In this document: piece by piece, positions 25,710 through 35,324 of the stretch
Layout of the letters: every line of letters begins with the position of its first letter
Position numbering within the stretch: position 1 is the stretch's first letter
Assembly (NCBI GenBank): GCA_031401235.1
Contig: JANNRJ010000038.1
Span: 1-58,441, forward strand
Source: UBA3006 sp031401235
GTDB taxonomy: Bacteria; Actinomycetota; Acidimicrobiia; Acidimicrobiales; Ilumatobacteraceae
Length of the DNA stretch: 58,441 nt
Direction: 5' to 3'
Program-made: the position numbers and the translations under genes
The notes under the pieces: model-generated
The model's database searches: none
The model's input: only the letters and a program-made list of their open reading frames with translations
Told to the model about the DNA's origin: nothing

Positions 25710-27176
25710 TTACAGCGATGAAGCAAATGTTGGACGTCGGTGCGCCCATGGTTGTGCTGTTTCCAATTGAGCAGAGAGTCTGAACAGCACATCTTCACGC
25801 CCGTATGCGGCGACAAATTGAATTCCGACAGGTAATCCTGTTGTTGTCCAATGCAACGGTAACGAAATTGCTGGTTGGCCGCTGGTATTGAACGGCGGGG
25901 TGAAGGGGACGAAATCGCCGGCTACATCCATCGGTCGCATTGGATGTTGTGGATCGTTGGCAATCGCTCCGAGCTTGAGCGGCAGGCGAGCAACCGTTGG
26001 TGTTACGAGAATGTCCCAACCATCGGCCCACCATTGGGCAATATTGCGCCGGTACATCGTGGTCGCATTAACGGCAAGTGCATAATCAGTCGCCGATGTG
26101 TGTTTGGCGAATTCCATCATCGTCCAGTTCACCAATTCGATGTCGTCGATGGTGGCAGGGCGACCAAGCATCGTTGACAAACCTTCGCGGGCGACCGACA
26201 TATTGGTCGACCACAGGGCCGAGAAACGGCGTGACGAATCGGGATCTTCAAGTGCCATCGGCCACGAATGTTCAACATGGTGACCAAGTGATTCGAGCAA
26301 TTTTGCGGTGGCGTGGACGCCGTCGCGGCATTCAGTGTCGATAGTGCCGCCAATCGGGTGATGGTCCAGAATTCCAATCCGAAGCTTTTCTACCGGCGCA
26401 CCGACTTCCCTGAGAAAGGGTCGCTTGGGTGATGGTGCGATGACTCGGTCGCCGATACCTGGGCCTTGGGTTGCATCAAGTAAGGCGGCACAATCTCTAA
26501 CTGTCCGCGTCACACCGAACTGGACACTGAGGTTGGATTCGTCGGCAAATGGTGCCGCACTGATTCGACCTTGACTCACTTTCAACCCAACGAGACCGCA
26601 ACATGACGCAGGAATCCGAATTGAACCGCCGCCGTCACTGGCATGGGCGATCGAGACGAGTCCGGCGGCAACTGCAGCGGCGCTTCCACCACTTGAGCCG
26701 CCCGAAGTTCGGCTGAGATCAAATGGATTGTGTGTCGCACCCCAGGCCAGCGGTTCAGTCGTGGGGACACTGCCGAACTCTGGACTGTTGCCTCGACCGA
26801 GAGTGACGAGCCCGGCCTGAATGAAGCGGTTTACCAATTCCGTGTTTTGAGGTGAGATGTAGTTGGCATTTTTGAGCGCGATATTGCCATTTGACATGTG
26901 TTGGCCGGCGTAGGCGGCGGAGAGATCCTTAAGCACGAATGGAACTCCTCGGAAAGGCTGCGACTGCTCCGGTGCTTTTTGCGAATCAATTTCCTTGGCC
27001 ACATCACGAGCATGATCGAACCAAGTGATATTGACGGCGTTGAGTTTGGGATTGATGGCCTCAATGCGCTCAATTGCGCCCTCGAGTAGTTCGGTGGCCG
27101 AAACTGTACCGCTACGAACTAATTCGGCTTGGGCAAGCGCGTCGATCCATTGTGTTTGTTGTGCAACTGGTGTCAT
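25710..27176 (-). CDS. Amidase-signature family amidase
   Basis: From the ATG at 27176 the protein is 488 residues. It has the full amidase signature: a catalytic Lys in PFVLKDLSAAYAG, and GGSSGGSAAAVAAGLVSIAHA with the two Ser residues of the Ser-cisSer-Lys triad, then DGGGSIRIPASCCG. Although it sits next to tRNA-Gln and gltX, the C-terminal half looks like general amidases rather than GatA. The start was chosen for its GGAG site 7-8 bases upstream; 27209 is the alternative. Confidence 0.85.
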   Translation of the reverse strand: MTPVAQQTQWIDALAQAELVRSGTVSATELLEGAIERIEAINPKLNAVNITWFDHARDVAKEIDSQKAPEQSQPFRGVPFVLKDLSAAYAGQHMSNGNIALKNANYISPQNTELVNRFIQAGLVTLGRGNSPEFGSVPTTEPLAWGATHNPFDLSRTSGGSSGGSAAAVAAGLVSIAHASDGGGSIRIPASCCGLVGLKVSQGRISAAPFADESNLSVQFGVTRTVRDCAALLDATQGPGIGDRVIAPSPKRPFLREVGAPVEKLRIGILDHHPIGGTIDTECRDGVHATAKLLESLGHHVEHSWPMALEDPDSSRRFSALWSTNMSVAREGLSTMLGRPATIDDIELVNWTMMEFAKHTSATDYALAVNATTMYRRNIAQWWADGWDILVTPTVARLPLKLGAIANDPQHPMRPMDVAGDFVPFTPPFNTSGQPAISLPLHWTTTGLPVGIQFVAAYGREDVLFRLSAQLETAQPWAHRRPTFASSL

Positions 27177-27228
27177 CACATCTCCGTATCTGTGACTCCG
27201 ATATTCCATTCGTTAGGGTACTTCAGAC

Positions 27229-28521
27229 GTGAATGACGCACTTGTGCCCAAACAACTTACGGCTCGCGATGTGTTGCGCTCTACCTCGGTACGGCGCTTG
27301 CTTGGTAGCAGTCTGGCGTTTTACGTCGGGGTAATGCTGCAGGCCGCCACCTTAGGTAAGCAGGTTTTTGACATCACAGGGCGGGCACTTGATATTGGTT
27401 GGTTGGGCCTGGCCGAGTTCGTGCCCATCGTCGTGTTCGTGTTTGTCAGCGGCAGTGTTGCCGATCGATTCAATCGAAAATACGTGGCAGCATGCGCCCT
27501 TGGAGGTGAATTGATCTGTGCAGTGTCGCTCAGTCTGTATGCGTATAGCGAACCCACCGCGGTATGGCCGATTTTCGTGATTGCCGTGTTGTTTGGATCC
27601 TCGCGCGCGTTTCTCTCTCCAGCAACCAGGTCGATGGTGCCGATGGTCGTTCCGGTCGGTGGATTGCCCCCAGTTGTTGCATTGTCATCGGGCGTGTGGA
27701 CCTCGGCGATGATTGTCGGTCCAGCCGTGTCGGGTTTTCTCTACAGCATTCATCCGGGAATCGCCTATGCCACGACTTCGGTGTTAATTGTCATTGGCAT
27801 CATCGGCATCTTGCGAGTGCAATTTGTTCGACCGCCGACACTTCGCGCCACCGACGACAAGCCGACGCTGCATTCGGCCTATGAGGGTCTTCATTTCATC
27901 CGTCGTACGCCGATTTTGCTGGCTGCCATTTCGCTTGATCTATTCGCCGTTTTATTCGGAGGTGCAATTGCACTTCTTCCGGCAATTGCCGAGACGCGAC
28001 TTCATGTTGGCGATGTCGCCTATGGATGGCTACGAGCGTCGGCCGGGATTGGGGCGGCGACGATGGCGGGGTTTCTTGCGATCCGGCCATTGCGGCGAAA
28101 CGTGGGACGAGTGCTGTTGGTATCCGTGGCGGTTTTTGGGGCAGGAACAATTGTGCTCGGAGCAACGACGTCGTATGTCGTGGCCTTCGTGGCGGTGCTG
28201 GTGTTGAGTGCCGGCGACATGGTAAGTGTATTTATTCGAGGTTCGATCGTCCCGCTGGTCACACCTGATGATAAACGGGGGCGCGTATCGGCGGTGGAAA
28301 ACGTGTTCATCGGTGCAACCAATGAACTTGGAGCCTTCGAGTCAGGAGTGGCATCGCAAGCATTTGGTACACCGGCAGCGGTGATCGCCGGTGGCATCGC
28401 CACAATTGGAATTGTTGGTATTTGGTGGGTTGGCTTCCCGTCCCTTCGTGATATCGACCGATTTAGTGATCTGGAAACTCCCGAGAATCCGGCGCAAATG
28501 CGTGACAAACTAGACGAATGA
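27229..28521 (+). CDS. MFS transporter (EntS/DUF894-like)
   Basis: A 430-residue transporter with about 12 hydrophobic segments and the MFS cytosolic motif between helices 2 and 3 (SVADRFNRKYVAA). The overall pattern fits the MFS_3 group that includes enterobactin exporters. The substrate is unknown. GTG 27229 is 9 bases after TAGGGT (27214-27219). Its stop overlaps the next start by 4 bases, so it heads a four-gene unit with the molybdopterin enzyme, mscL and an SGNH lipoprotein. Confidence 0.87.
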   Translation: MNDALVPKQLTARDVLRSTSVRRLLGSSLAFYVGVMLQAATLGKQVFDITGRALDIGWLGLAEFVPIVVFVFVSGSVADRFNRKYVAACALGGELICAVSLSLYAYSEPTAVWPIFVIAVLFGSSRAFLSPATRSMVPMVVPVGGLPPVVALSSGVWTSAMIVGPAVSGFLYSIHPGIAYATTSVLIVIGIIGILRVQFVRPPTLRATDDKPTLHSAYEGLHFIRRTPILLAAISLDLFAVLFGGAIALLPAIAETRLHVGDVAYGWLRASAGIGAATMAGFLAIRPLRRNVGRVLLVSVAVFGAGTIVLGATTSYVVAFVAVLVLSAGDMVSVFIRGSIVPLVTPDDKRGRVSAVENVFIGATNELGAFESGVASQAFGTPAAVIAGGIATIGIVGIWWVGFPSLRDIDRFSDLETPENPAQMRDKLDE

Positions 28522-30536
28522 CGACGGTCAATGAGAGTGTGAATCGGGTGCTAACAGCCTGTCCACTGGACTGCCCAGATACATGCTCGCTTGAAGTGAT
28601 CGTCACCGATGGGCGAATCACTCGCATCGATGCTGCGCCAGTTACTGAACTGACGAATCCACTCACCGATGGCTGGATTTGTAAAAAAGTGAAACATCAC
28701 GCTCGGCGTGTGTATTCGGCGGAACGAATTATGACTCCGTTGATCAGGGTGGGAGCCAAAGGATCAGGAGAATTTCGTGCCGCATCCTGGGATGAAGCAG
28801 TCAACGTAATTGCTGCCCAAATCCGTGATGCCATTGCCAGTGACGGTCCAGACAGTATTTTGCCGTATCTGTACAATTCGTCGGCTGGAAAACTAGAGAA
28901 CAAATTCTTGACGCCGCACTTATTTGAACGTCTCGGCTGCCCAGAAATCGAGCACACCATTTGTGCCGGAACGATGACGGCGGCGTGGAAGCAAGTGTTC
29001 GGCGACATGTTGTCGGCTGACCCGCTTGACGTGGTCCACTCGCGGCTAGTTGTCGTGTGGGGAGCAAATCCAGGAATTTCCGGCACGCATTTTATGCAAC
29101 AACTCACGGAAGTTCGCAAATCTGGCGCCCAACTGGTGGTCATCGATCCGCGTCGAACGACGACCGCTGCTAGGGCGGACCTTCACCTTGCCCTTCGACC
29201 GGGTACCGATGTTGTGCTTGCCTATGCACTAGCTCGTTGGCTTGCCCACAACAACGGTGTTGATATCGAATTTGTGCAACGTCATGCGACCGGCGTCGAC
29301 GAATTCCTCGCCGCGGCAGACGAATGGACAGTTGAGCGGGCCAGCGAAGTGTGTGGCGTCAATGGGGACGACATCGTGCGCCTTGGAGAATTGATCTGTG
29401 CACTGCGACCAGCGATGTTGCGGGTGGGCTGGGGAATGGAGCGAAATCGAAACGGAGGCAGTGCCCACATTGCCGCTCACGCAGTGTGGGTATTGGCCGG
29501 ACAATTTGGAGTACTCGGAAGTGGAGTTATTGGCTCAACTTCGTCGGCGCTACAAGCCAAAATGCAAGCACCGTGGCCAAACGGTGTCGAGCGCCCGCCA
29601 CGGCGCAAGATGAACATGAACCGTGTTGGGCGGGTCCTTCGAAACGAAACAGGCGCCTGGCATGTGCCGGCCAAAGTGCTCATTGTTCAAGGGGCGAACC
29701 CAGCCGTGACGGCCGTCGATCAATGCGGCATGCTCGAGGGATTGGGTCGCGATGAGATATTTGCGGTGGTCCATGACCAAGTGATGACCGATACCGCGCT
29801 GTTTGCCGATGTCGTGCTTCCGGCCACAACCCATTTCGAAGTAGACGATCTTGTGGGGTCATACGGTTCGTTCACGGTGCAACGAAATGTTGCTGTGATT
29901 GCCCCGATTGGTGAATCCAAAAGCAACAATGAGTTTGCCTCGAGTTTGGCTCGGGCGTTGGATTTTCCAACTGATGAATTTGATGCCTCAGCAGCGCGCA
30001 TTACTGTGCTCATCGACCAAGGTCTAAAACACCAGGTCACCGAGTCATCGGCAGTGTTACGAGAACCTGATTCGACGGTGCAATTCAGAGATACTTGGCC
30101 GAGTCATCGAACTCGCCGAGCGCAATTATTTACATCAGAGTCTGAGTTGCCCCTGCCAAAATTTATTGTTCGTGCAACTTCCGAGTATCCACTCGTACTG
30201 CTAAGTTCGGCGACGGCGCACACGGTGAACTCAATGTTTGGTGACACCGATCCACCTGCTGCGATACTCAAGTTGAATCCGCAGGACGCAGACGCTCGCG
30301 GAGTGGCGACCGGCGACATGGTGTGCGTATACAACGCTCGAAGCAGTATCAACATTGAAGTTGCCCTTGACGCCACTATCCGATCAGGTGTGTGCTGTCT
30401 GCCAAAAGGATTGTGGCGGCGTAGCATTAGCGGCGGTTTAACCGCCAATTCGTTTGTTGCTGACGATCTGTCTGATCTTGCCGGTGGAGCCTGTTTCAAC
30501 GATGCGACCGTAGAAGTGAAGAAAGTGAGTCAATGA
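28518..30536 (+). CDS. Molybdopterin-dependent oxidoreductase with an N-terminal [4Fe-4S] domain
   Basis: A 672-residue member of the DMSO reductase superfamily. Cys15, Cys19 and Cys23 (CPLDCPDTC) with a later Cys in GWICKKVK bind one [4Fe-4S] cluster. Cofactor-binding segments include VVVWGANPGISGTH and VIDPRRTTTAARAD. A Cys in EHTICAGTM sits where the molybdenum or tungsten ligand is expected, so this is not a selenocysteine formate dehydrogenase. The electron acceptor and substrate are unknown. There is no Tat signal, so it is cytosolic. Confidence 0.85.
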   Translation: MTTVNESVNRVLTACPLDCPDTCSLEVIVTDGRITRIDAAPVTELTNPLTDGWICKKVKHHARRVYSAERIMTPLIRVGAKGSGEFRAASWDEAVNVIAAQIRDAIASDGPDSILPYLYNSSAGKLENKFLTPHLFERLGCPEIEHTICAGTMTAAWKQVFGDMLSADPLDVVHSRLVVVWGANPGISGTHFMQQLTEVRKSGAQLVVIDPRRTTTAARADLHLALRPGTDVVLAYALARWLAHNNGVDIEFVQRHATGVDEFLAAADEWTVERASEVCGVNGDDIVRLGELICALRPAMLRVGWGMERNRNGGSAHIAAHAVWVLAGQFGVLGSGVIGSTSSALQAKMQAPWPNGVERPPRRKMNMNRVGRVLRNETGAWHVPAKVLIVQGANPAVTAVDQCGMLEGLGRDEIFAVVHDQVMTDTALFADVVLPATTHFEVDDLVGSYGSFTVQRNVAVIAPIGESKSNNEFASSLARALDFPTDEFDASAARITVLIDQGLKHQVTESSAVLREPDSTVQFRDTWPSHRTRRAQLFTSESELPLPKFIVRATSEYPLVLLSSATAHTVNSMFGDTDPPAAILKLNPQDADARGVATGDMVCVYNARSSINIEVALDATIRSGVCCLPKGLWRRSISGGLTANSFVADDLSDLAGGACFNDATVEVKKVSQ

Positions 30537-30946
30537 TGAACATGAAACCGGATCGAAAGATATTCGCCGTAGGTGGAGAATTCAGGCGTTTTATCAGTCG
30601 TGGCAGTGTGGTTGAGCTTGGCGTCGCCTTCGTGATGGGTGCCGCATTCAAAACCGTCATTGATGCCTTGGCTGGAGACGGCAAGACCAATCAGGGAATC
30701 CTCGGGGGATTGATTGGCGCGATATTCGGTGGCAATCGTCCCAATTTCAACGACCGAGGTGTTTCGTTGAACGGAAGTTTCATTCCGCTTGGATCATTGC
30801 TGACTGCGGGAATCAATTTCTTGTTGGTGGCGGTAGTTCTCTTCTTCGTAATCAAGGCTTACGGTCGGTTCCGCCGAAGCGAACCTGAAGAAACAACGAA
30901 CGGCCTGCTGGCGTCAATTCGCGACGAGCTGCGCAAGCAACACTGA
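30533..30946 (+). CDS. mscL: Large-conductance mechanosensitive channel
   Basis: A 137-residue protein with the MscL layout: N-terminal amphipathic helix (EFRRFISRGSVVELGVAFVMGAAF region), pore helix TM1, a periplasmic loop (residues 50-75) and TM2 (LLTAGINFLLVAVVLFFVIKAY), ending in a charged C-terminal helix. It releases solutes on osmotic downshock. ATGA overlap with the preceding gene; start at codon 1 or 2. Confidence 0.92.
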   Translation: MMNMKPDRKIFAVGGEFRRFISRGSVVELGVAFVMGAAFKTVIDALAGDGKTNQGILGGLIGAIFGGNRPNFNDRGVSLNGSFIPLGSLLTAGINFLLVAVVLFFVIKAYGRFRRSEPEETTNGLLASIRDELRKQH

Positions 30947-31887
30947 TGATTTCTCGCGTCAGTGCGAGATCCTCGACATTTCGACGGATCGCTATTGGGT
31001 GCGCTGCTGTCGCACTCGTGTCGTCGTGCGGTTCATTAGATTTTCTTACTGGCAATGATGGTTTTGTTGATGGCGTCGGACGGCTACCCGGTGGGGACTT
31101 CGACTCATTGGTTACGTTGCCCCCTGGTGTGGAGATTTCCTTCCCCGATTTGAACGGTGATGTCATCGGTCCACAGGTTCACGGTCCGCGGATTTTGATG
31201 ATCGGTGACTCGATACTGGCATCAACATCCAGCCGATACGGAAATGAAATGTGCGACGTGCTGGTACCGCTGGGTTGGCAAGTCGAAATCGAAGCAGAAG
31301 CAAGTCGCTTTGCCGAGTTCGGTATCGCCGTGCTGAATCAGCGATTAGATGCTGGCTGGGACACGGCGCTTGTATTTCTGGGAACAAACTTCGATGGCAA
31401 CATCGACGCATATGAACGCGACATGCGTCGCATCTTTGATCTACTCACCCCACGACCATTCGTCGTGGTCACGACATCGCTATTTCGATCATCACAAAAC
31501 GATGTCAATGATGTCATTCGAAAATTAGCCGACGAATATGAAAATGTGGCCGTGCTGGAATGGGAAGAGATCGCCAAAAACCCCGGCGTGTTAGGAAATG
31601 ATCACGTTCACTTGTCGGCAAATGGACGCGCCGTGTTTTCCGCAGCCGTTGCCCGAGCATTCGGATTTGCCCCGCCAGCCACGGGAGCATGCTTACCGTC
31701 TATCTTCCATAACGACTCGGCTGGAGCTGGAGTTATGCCCAGCACGACGCTTGATCCGGCAGGTTCAGATACAACTGTCGCTCAAGATCCGACAACAAGT
31801 ACCACCGCATCCTCGCCGACCACTGTCGCTAGTTCAACTACCACGGTTGTGCTCACCACCTTGCCAATAACCACAACGTTGCCTTAG
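30946..31887 (+). CDS. SGNH-hydrolase-like lipoprotein with a Thr-rich C-terminal tail
   Basis: A 313-residue exported protein. A signal peptide ends in a lipobox-like VSSC (Cys about residue 28). The domain at residues 80-245 has the SGNH block I motif MIGDSI, a FLGTN block and the catalytic D-x-x-H-like DHVHLS. The last 60 residues are Thr/Ser/Pro-rich and end in TTLPITTTLP. It may act on cell-wall acyl groups, by family analogy only. The unrelated L,D-transpeptidase at 55385 ends in a very similar tail. Confidence 0.75.
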   Translation: MISRVSARSSTFRRIAIGCAAVALVSSCGSLDFLTGNDGFVDGVGRLPGGDFDSLVTLPPGVEISFPDLNGDVIGPQVHGPRILMIGDSILASTSSRYGNEMCDVLVPLGWQVEIEAEASRFAEFGIAVLNQRLDAGWDTALVFLGTNFDGNIDAYERDMRRIFDLLTPRPFVVVTTSLFRSSQNDVNDVIRKLADEYENVAVLEWEEIAKNPGVLGNDHVHLSANGRAVFSAAVARAFGFAPPATGACLPSIFHNDSAGAGVMPSTTLDPAGSDTTVAQDPTTSTTASSPTTVASSTTTVVLTTLPITTTLP

Positions 31888-31903
31888 CGACAGATATTGG
31901 GCT

Positions 31904-33574
31904 TCAACGCACGTTGATCGGAAGTCCAGGCGATGAATTGATCGCGTCAAAAAAGTCGTTGCCTTTGTCGTCGATGACGATGAAGGCAGGAAAGTCCTTC
32001 ACCTCGATCTTCCAAACGGATTCCATACCCATTTCTGGAAATTCGAGAACTTCAACTTTGGTGATGCAATCTTGAGCCAGACGGGCAGCCGGACCACCGA
32101 TGGATCCGAGGTAAAAACCACCGTAGGTCTTGCAAGCATCGGCGACCTGTCGGGAGCGATTTCCCTTGGCGAGCATGACAAAACTTCCACCTGCTAGTTG
32201 AAACTGGGCGACGTATGAATCCATCCGCCCTGCAGTTGTGGGTCCAAATGAACCCGACACATAACCTCTCGGGGTTTTGGCAGGTCCGGCGTAGTACACG
32301 CAATGATCTTTCAAATATTGGGGGAGACCTTGGCCAGCATCGAGTCGTTCCTTGATTTTGGCGTGCGCGATATCGCGGGCAACCACCATTGGACCGGTCA
32401 ACATCAATCGAGTTTTCACTGGATACTTCGACAGAGTTTCACGAATTTCCGACATTGGGCGAGTGAGGTCGATTGACACCACATTGTTGTCAAGATGATC
32501 ATCGGTAATTTCGGGAAGGAAACGCGCCGGGTCCGTCTCAAGTTGTTCGAGAAAAATTCCTTCGGCGGTTATCTTGCCGCGTGCTTGACGATCGGCGCTA
32601 CACGACACCGCCATCGCCACGGGGCAACTGGCAGCGTGGCGCGGAAGCCGAATAACACGAACATCATGACAGAAGTATTTGCCACCAAATTGTGCGCCGA
32701 TTCCGGTTTGTTGGGCGAGTGCGAGCACCTTTGACTCAAGTTCGATGTCGCGAAAACCTTGACCGGTGGCAGATCCCGTGGTGGGCATGTCATCGAGGTA
32801 ATGGGTGCTGGCGAGTTTGGCGGTTTCGACGGCGAATTCGGCAGAAGTTCCACCGATTACCACGGCTAGGTGGTACGGAGGACAGGCAGCGGTGCCAAGA
32901 GTTTTCATTTTCTCAAAGAGCCACGGTAACAACGCCTTTTCATTGAGCAGAGCCTTGGATTCTTGAAAGAGATAACTCTTGTTTGCAGATCCGCCACCCT
33001 TGGCAATAAACAGGAACGAATAACTGTCGCCGTCCACCGCCTGAATCTTGATCTCAGCCGGAAGATTCGTGTTTGTGTTTGCCTCGTCGTACATCGACAG
33101 AGGTATCAATTGGCTATATCGCAAATTACTGGTGCGATATGTGTTGTATACACCACGAGCGATTGCTTCCTCATCGGCTCCGCCAGTGAATACAAATTGG
33201 CCTTTTTTGGCCTTAATGATCGCAGTGCCCGTGTCTTGACACATTGGCAACACTCCACCTGCCGAAATGCTTGCGTTCTTGAGCAAATCCAAGGCAACAT
33301 ATCGATCATTGTCACTCGCCTCAGGGTCCTTGAGAATGTCGGCGAGTTGTTGGAGGTGGGTCGGACGCAACAAGTGAGAGATGTCATGCATTGCGCGTTC
33401 AGTGAGCAGCGTGAGTGCTGAAAGTTCGACTTGGAGAAAACGGCCCTGGGGAGTTTCAAAACTGGAAACTCCATCCTGGGAGATGAGCGTGTAATTGGTG
33501 TTGTCGGCACCAAGGGGGAGCATTTCGGAATAAATAAACGGTGGTGGAGTTGGGGCAGGTGACGTCATGTTCAC
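31904..33574 (-). CDS. fum: Class I fumarate hydratase
   Basis: Iron-sulfur enzyme interconverting fumarate and malate. The 556-residue single-chain protein has cluster Cys in VLPMCQDTGTA, in RHAASCPVAMAVSC and near TPRGYVSGSFGPTTAGRMDSYV (cut to the key segment GSFGPTTAGRMD), as in FumA/FumB. It ends 16 bases before the convergent lipoprotein gene and is preceded 7 bases upstream by a thioredoxin-like gene on the same strand. Confidence 0.93.
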   Translation of the reverse strand: MNMTSPAPTPPPFIYSEMLPLGADNTNYTLISQDGVSSFETPQGRFLQVELSALTLLTERAMHDISHLLRPTHLQQLADILKDPEASDNDRYVALDLLKNASISAGGVLPMCQDTGTAIIKAKKGQFVFTGGADEEAIARGVYNTYRTSNLRYSQLIPLSMYDEANTNTNLPAEIKIQAVDGDSYSFLFIAKGGGSANKSYLFQESKALLNEKALLPWLFEKMKTLGTAACPPYHLAVVIGGTSAEFAVETAKLASTHYLDDMPTTGSATGQGFRDIELESKVLALAQQTGIGAQFGGKYFCHDVRVIRLPRHAASCPVAMAVSCSADRQARGKITAEGIFLEQLETDPARFLPEITDDHLDNNVVSIDLTRPMSEIRETLSKYPVKTRLMLTGPMVVARDIAHAKIKERLDAGQGLPQYLKDHCVYYAGPAKTPRGYVSGSFGPTTAGRMDSYVAQFQLAGGSFVMLAKGNRSRQVADACKTYGGFYLGSIGGPAARLAQDCITKVEVLEFPEMGMESVWKIEVKDFPAFIVIDDKGNDFFDAINSSPGLPINVR

Positions 33575-33581
33575 CGTCTGT

Positions 33582-34073
33582 CTATGAAGTCAGTGCCGAG
33601 GAGCCCCGAAACGAAACCGGATCGCCCGGTTCGGGAATGAGTGGCATTTTCCATGACACAGTTTTGGCAATTGCCTCGGCGACCTCATGCCAGGCGCGGG
33701 CATTCCAACCTTCCGCTGCGCTTGGCACGGTGCCATCCATTCGGATGAAGACAAAGGCTGGAAGTTCCCTCAATCCAAGTTGTTTGACAATGGTTCGACT
33801 GGGATCTGTGAACACGAGGAATTCTTTGGCTAGCGGCCCAAGAAAATGTTTGGCATCAATTGCGTCAGCAGTGACAATGAAATTAACGCGAATCGAAGCG
33901 CCGGCGAACTGACGCAAAATTCGCCCCGCAGTTTCAAGGATCCACGCACTTTCGTTTGTATACGGGTCGATAACTACTGAGGCCAGATGGAATGTGGTCA
34001 GCCATTCATGCAATGGACGACCGTCCCCAACCAAAGGTTGGAAAGTTGTGTCGAGAGATGGTGCGTTTGCCAC
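33582..34073 (-). CDS. Thioredoxin-fold protein without a CxxC motif
   Basis: A 163-residue protein with weak thioredoxin-fold features: beta-strand FHLASVVIDPYT at the position of the active-site strand, with NESA in place of CxxC, and a cis-Pro segment ELPAFVFIRMDGTVPSAAEGW. With no catalytic Cys, a redox role is unlikely; binding or scaffolding is possible. It lies directly upstream of the fumarase gene and probably shares its transcript. Confidence 0.6.
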   Translation of the reverse strand: MANAPSLDTTFQPLVGDGRPLHEWLTTFHLASVVIDPYTNESAWILETAGRILRQFAGASIRVNFIVTADAIDAKHFLGPLAKEFLVFTDPSRTIVKQLGLRELPAFVFIRMDGTVPSAAEGWNARAWHEVAEAIAKTVSWKMPLIPEPGDPVSFRGSSALTS

Positions 34074-34111
34074 AGCAGCGACGGTAGCAAGTCGCCACTA
34101 ATGTTTCCGAT

Positions 34112-34915
34112 ATGCACCCAATTGAGCGCTTGCGGTATGTGGCACATGCCACTGGCGCTGATCCGGCGACCTTGGTCGGAGAAACCGCGATGGCCTTGCG
34201 GGACTTACGAATTGAACCGGCCAGCCTTGTTTTGGCGTGTCGGCGGATCATTGAGCGACATCCCACAGTCGGTCCTTTGTGGTGGCTTTGCGCGCAACTT
34301 CTAGCGTCATCAGATCCGTTCGAACTTGCCGAGCAGCTGGCCACGGAAATCGCTCAAGATTCAACTGCGACTCATTTGTCCGAGGCATTGCCCCCAGATA
34401 CCACACTGTGCCTTGTCGGCTGGTCGTACACGGGATTGCGCTCAGTCGTGCAACGTGGCGATTGCCGAGTCCTCGTCATCGATTCACACGGGGACGGTCA
34501 GGCGGCTGTTAAAGCACTTGAGCGCGCCGATGTGGTCGCTGAATATGTTGCTCTGGAAAGTGCCGCTGGTGCAATCATGATGGCCGACATAGTGGTCATC
34601 GAAGCACTCGCCTGCGGACCGGATGAAGTGCTGTGCGTTGGCGGGTCGCAGGGAGTCGCCAGCATTGCATATTGCGCGTCCCGACCGGCGTGGCTGGTGG
34701 CAGGAATTGGAACTAGATTGCCGAATGTGATGTGGTCAGCGATGAAAGAGCGCACTCTTTGTGGACGCGAATCGTGGGAAGTTGGAACCGATGTCGTTCC
34801 GCTCGAACTGTTTACCACCGTGGTTGGTCCAGCCGGAGTTAGTGCCATGAGTCCAAGCGCATTTGGGGCCGAGTGTGCACCGATGCCCGAGTTGTTCCGC
34901 CGAAGCGCGATGTAG
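34112..34915 (+). CDS. eIF2B/MtnA-like fold protein
   Basis: A 267-residue protein resembling the alpha/beta/delta eIF2B and ribose-1,5-bisphosphate isomerase fold. An N-terminal helical region (residues 1-90) is followed by LCLVGWSYTGLRSVV, RVLVIDSHGDGQ, YVALESAAGAIMMADIVVIEA and a VGGSQGVASIAYCA segment that mirror the family's sugar-phosphate site order. Key residues of true MtnA are not obvious. The role is unknown; it diverges from the fumarase unit. Confidence 0.55.
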   Translation: MHPIERLRYVAHATGADPATLVGETAMALRDLRIEPASLVLACRRIIERHPTVGPLWWLCAQLLASSDPFELAEQLATEIAQDSTATHLSEALPPDTTLCLVGWSYTGLRSVVQRGDCRVLVIDSHGDGQAAVKALERADVVAEYVALESAAGAIMMADIVVIEALACGPDEVLCVGGSQGVASIAYCASRPAWLVAGIGTRLPNVMWSAMKERTLCGRESWEVGTDVVPLELFTTVVGPAGVSAMSPSAFGAECAPMPELFRRSAM

Positions 34916-34917
34916 CC

Positions 34918-35286
34918 ATGGAACCCTGGGTTGGTCCACGTGTTGGCATCGTCATTGATTGCAACGACATCGAGGTAATGACCAACTTCTGGTGCGCAGC
35001 CTTGCGATACAAGTTGCGAGGTGACGCTGGTCATTTCCGAGCACTGGTTGCACCCAACAACGACGAGCCGCGGATCATCATGCAGCGGGTTGCGGAAAAG
35101 CGCGTCGGCAAAAACCGGCTACACATCGACATTCACGCTGATGACATTGAGAGCGAAGCGGTACGAATCGTCGGGCTCGGCGCGAGCCGAAGCGTAGATG
35201 CGCCGATTGACGAAGTCGGGAGTCGTTGGATTCGGATGGTTGATCCTGAAGGCAACGAATTCTGCATCGTTGAAGCTCGCGGTTAA
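34918..35286 (+). CDS. VOC/glyoxalase-like domain protein
   Basis: A 122-residue single VOC domain: GIVIDCNDIEVMTNFWCAAL at the start, an HIDIHADDIE strand in the middle and RMVDPEGNEFCIVEA at the end. The pattern is that of short glyoxalase/bleomycin-resistance relatives with unknown substrate. The ATG at 34918 is 3 bases after the preceding stop. Confidence 0.8.
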   Translation: MEPWVGPRVGIVIDCNDIEVMTNFWCAALRYKLRGDAGHFRALVAPNNDEPRIIMQRVAEKRVGKNRLHIDIHADDIESEAVRIVGLGASRSVDAPIDEVGSRWIRMVDPEGNEFCIVEARG

Positions 35287-35324
35287 CTCGTACACCTAGT
35301 CGCCAAGACCCTAAACTGACCCCT

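Noticed and set aside
25710..27176. GatA subunit of the tRNA amidotransferase
   Set aside because: Although it is next to tRNA-Gln, no gatB or gatC is adjacent, and the C-terminal half looks like a general amidase.
28518..30536. Selenocysteine formate dehydrogenase
   Set aside because: The expected metal-ligand position is encoded as Cys and there is no internal in-frame TGA; similarity to formate dehydrogenase is only general.
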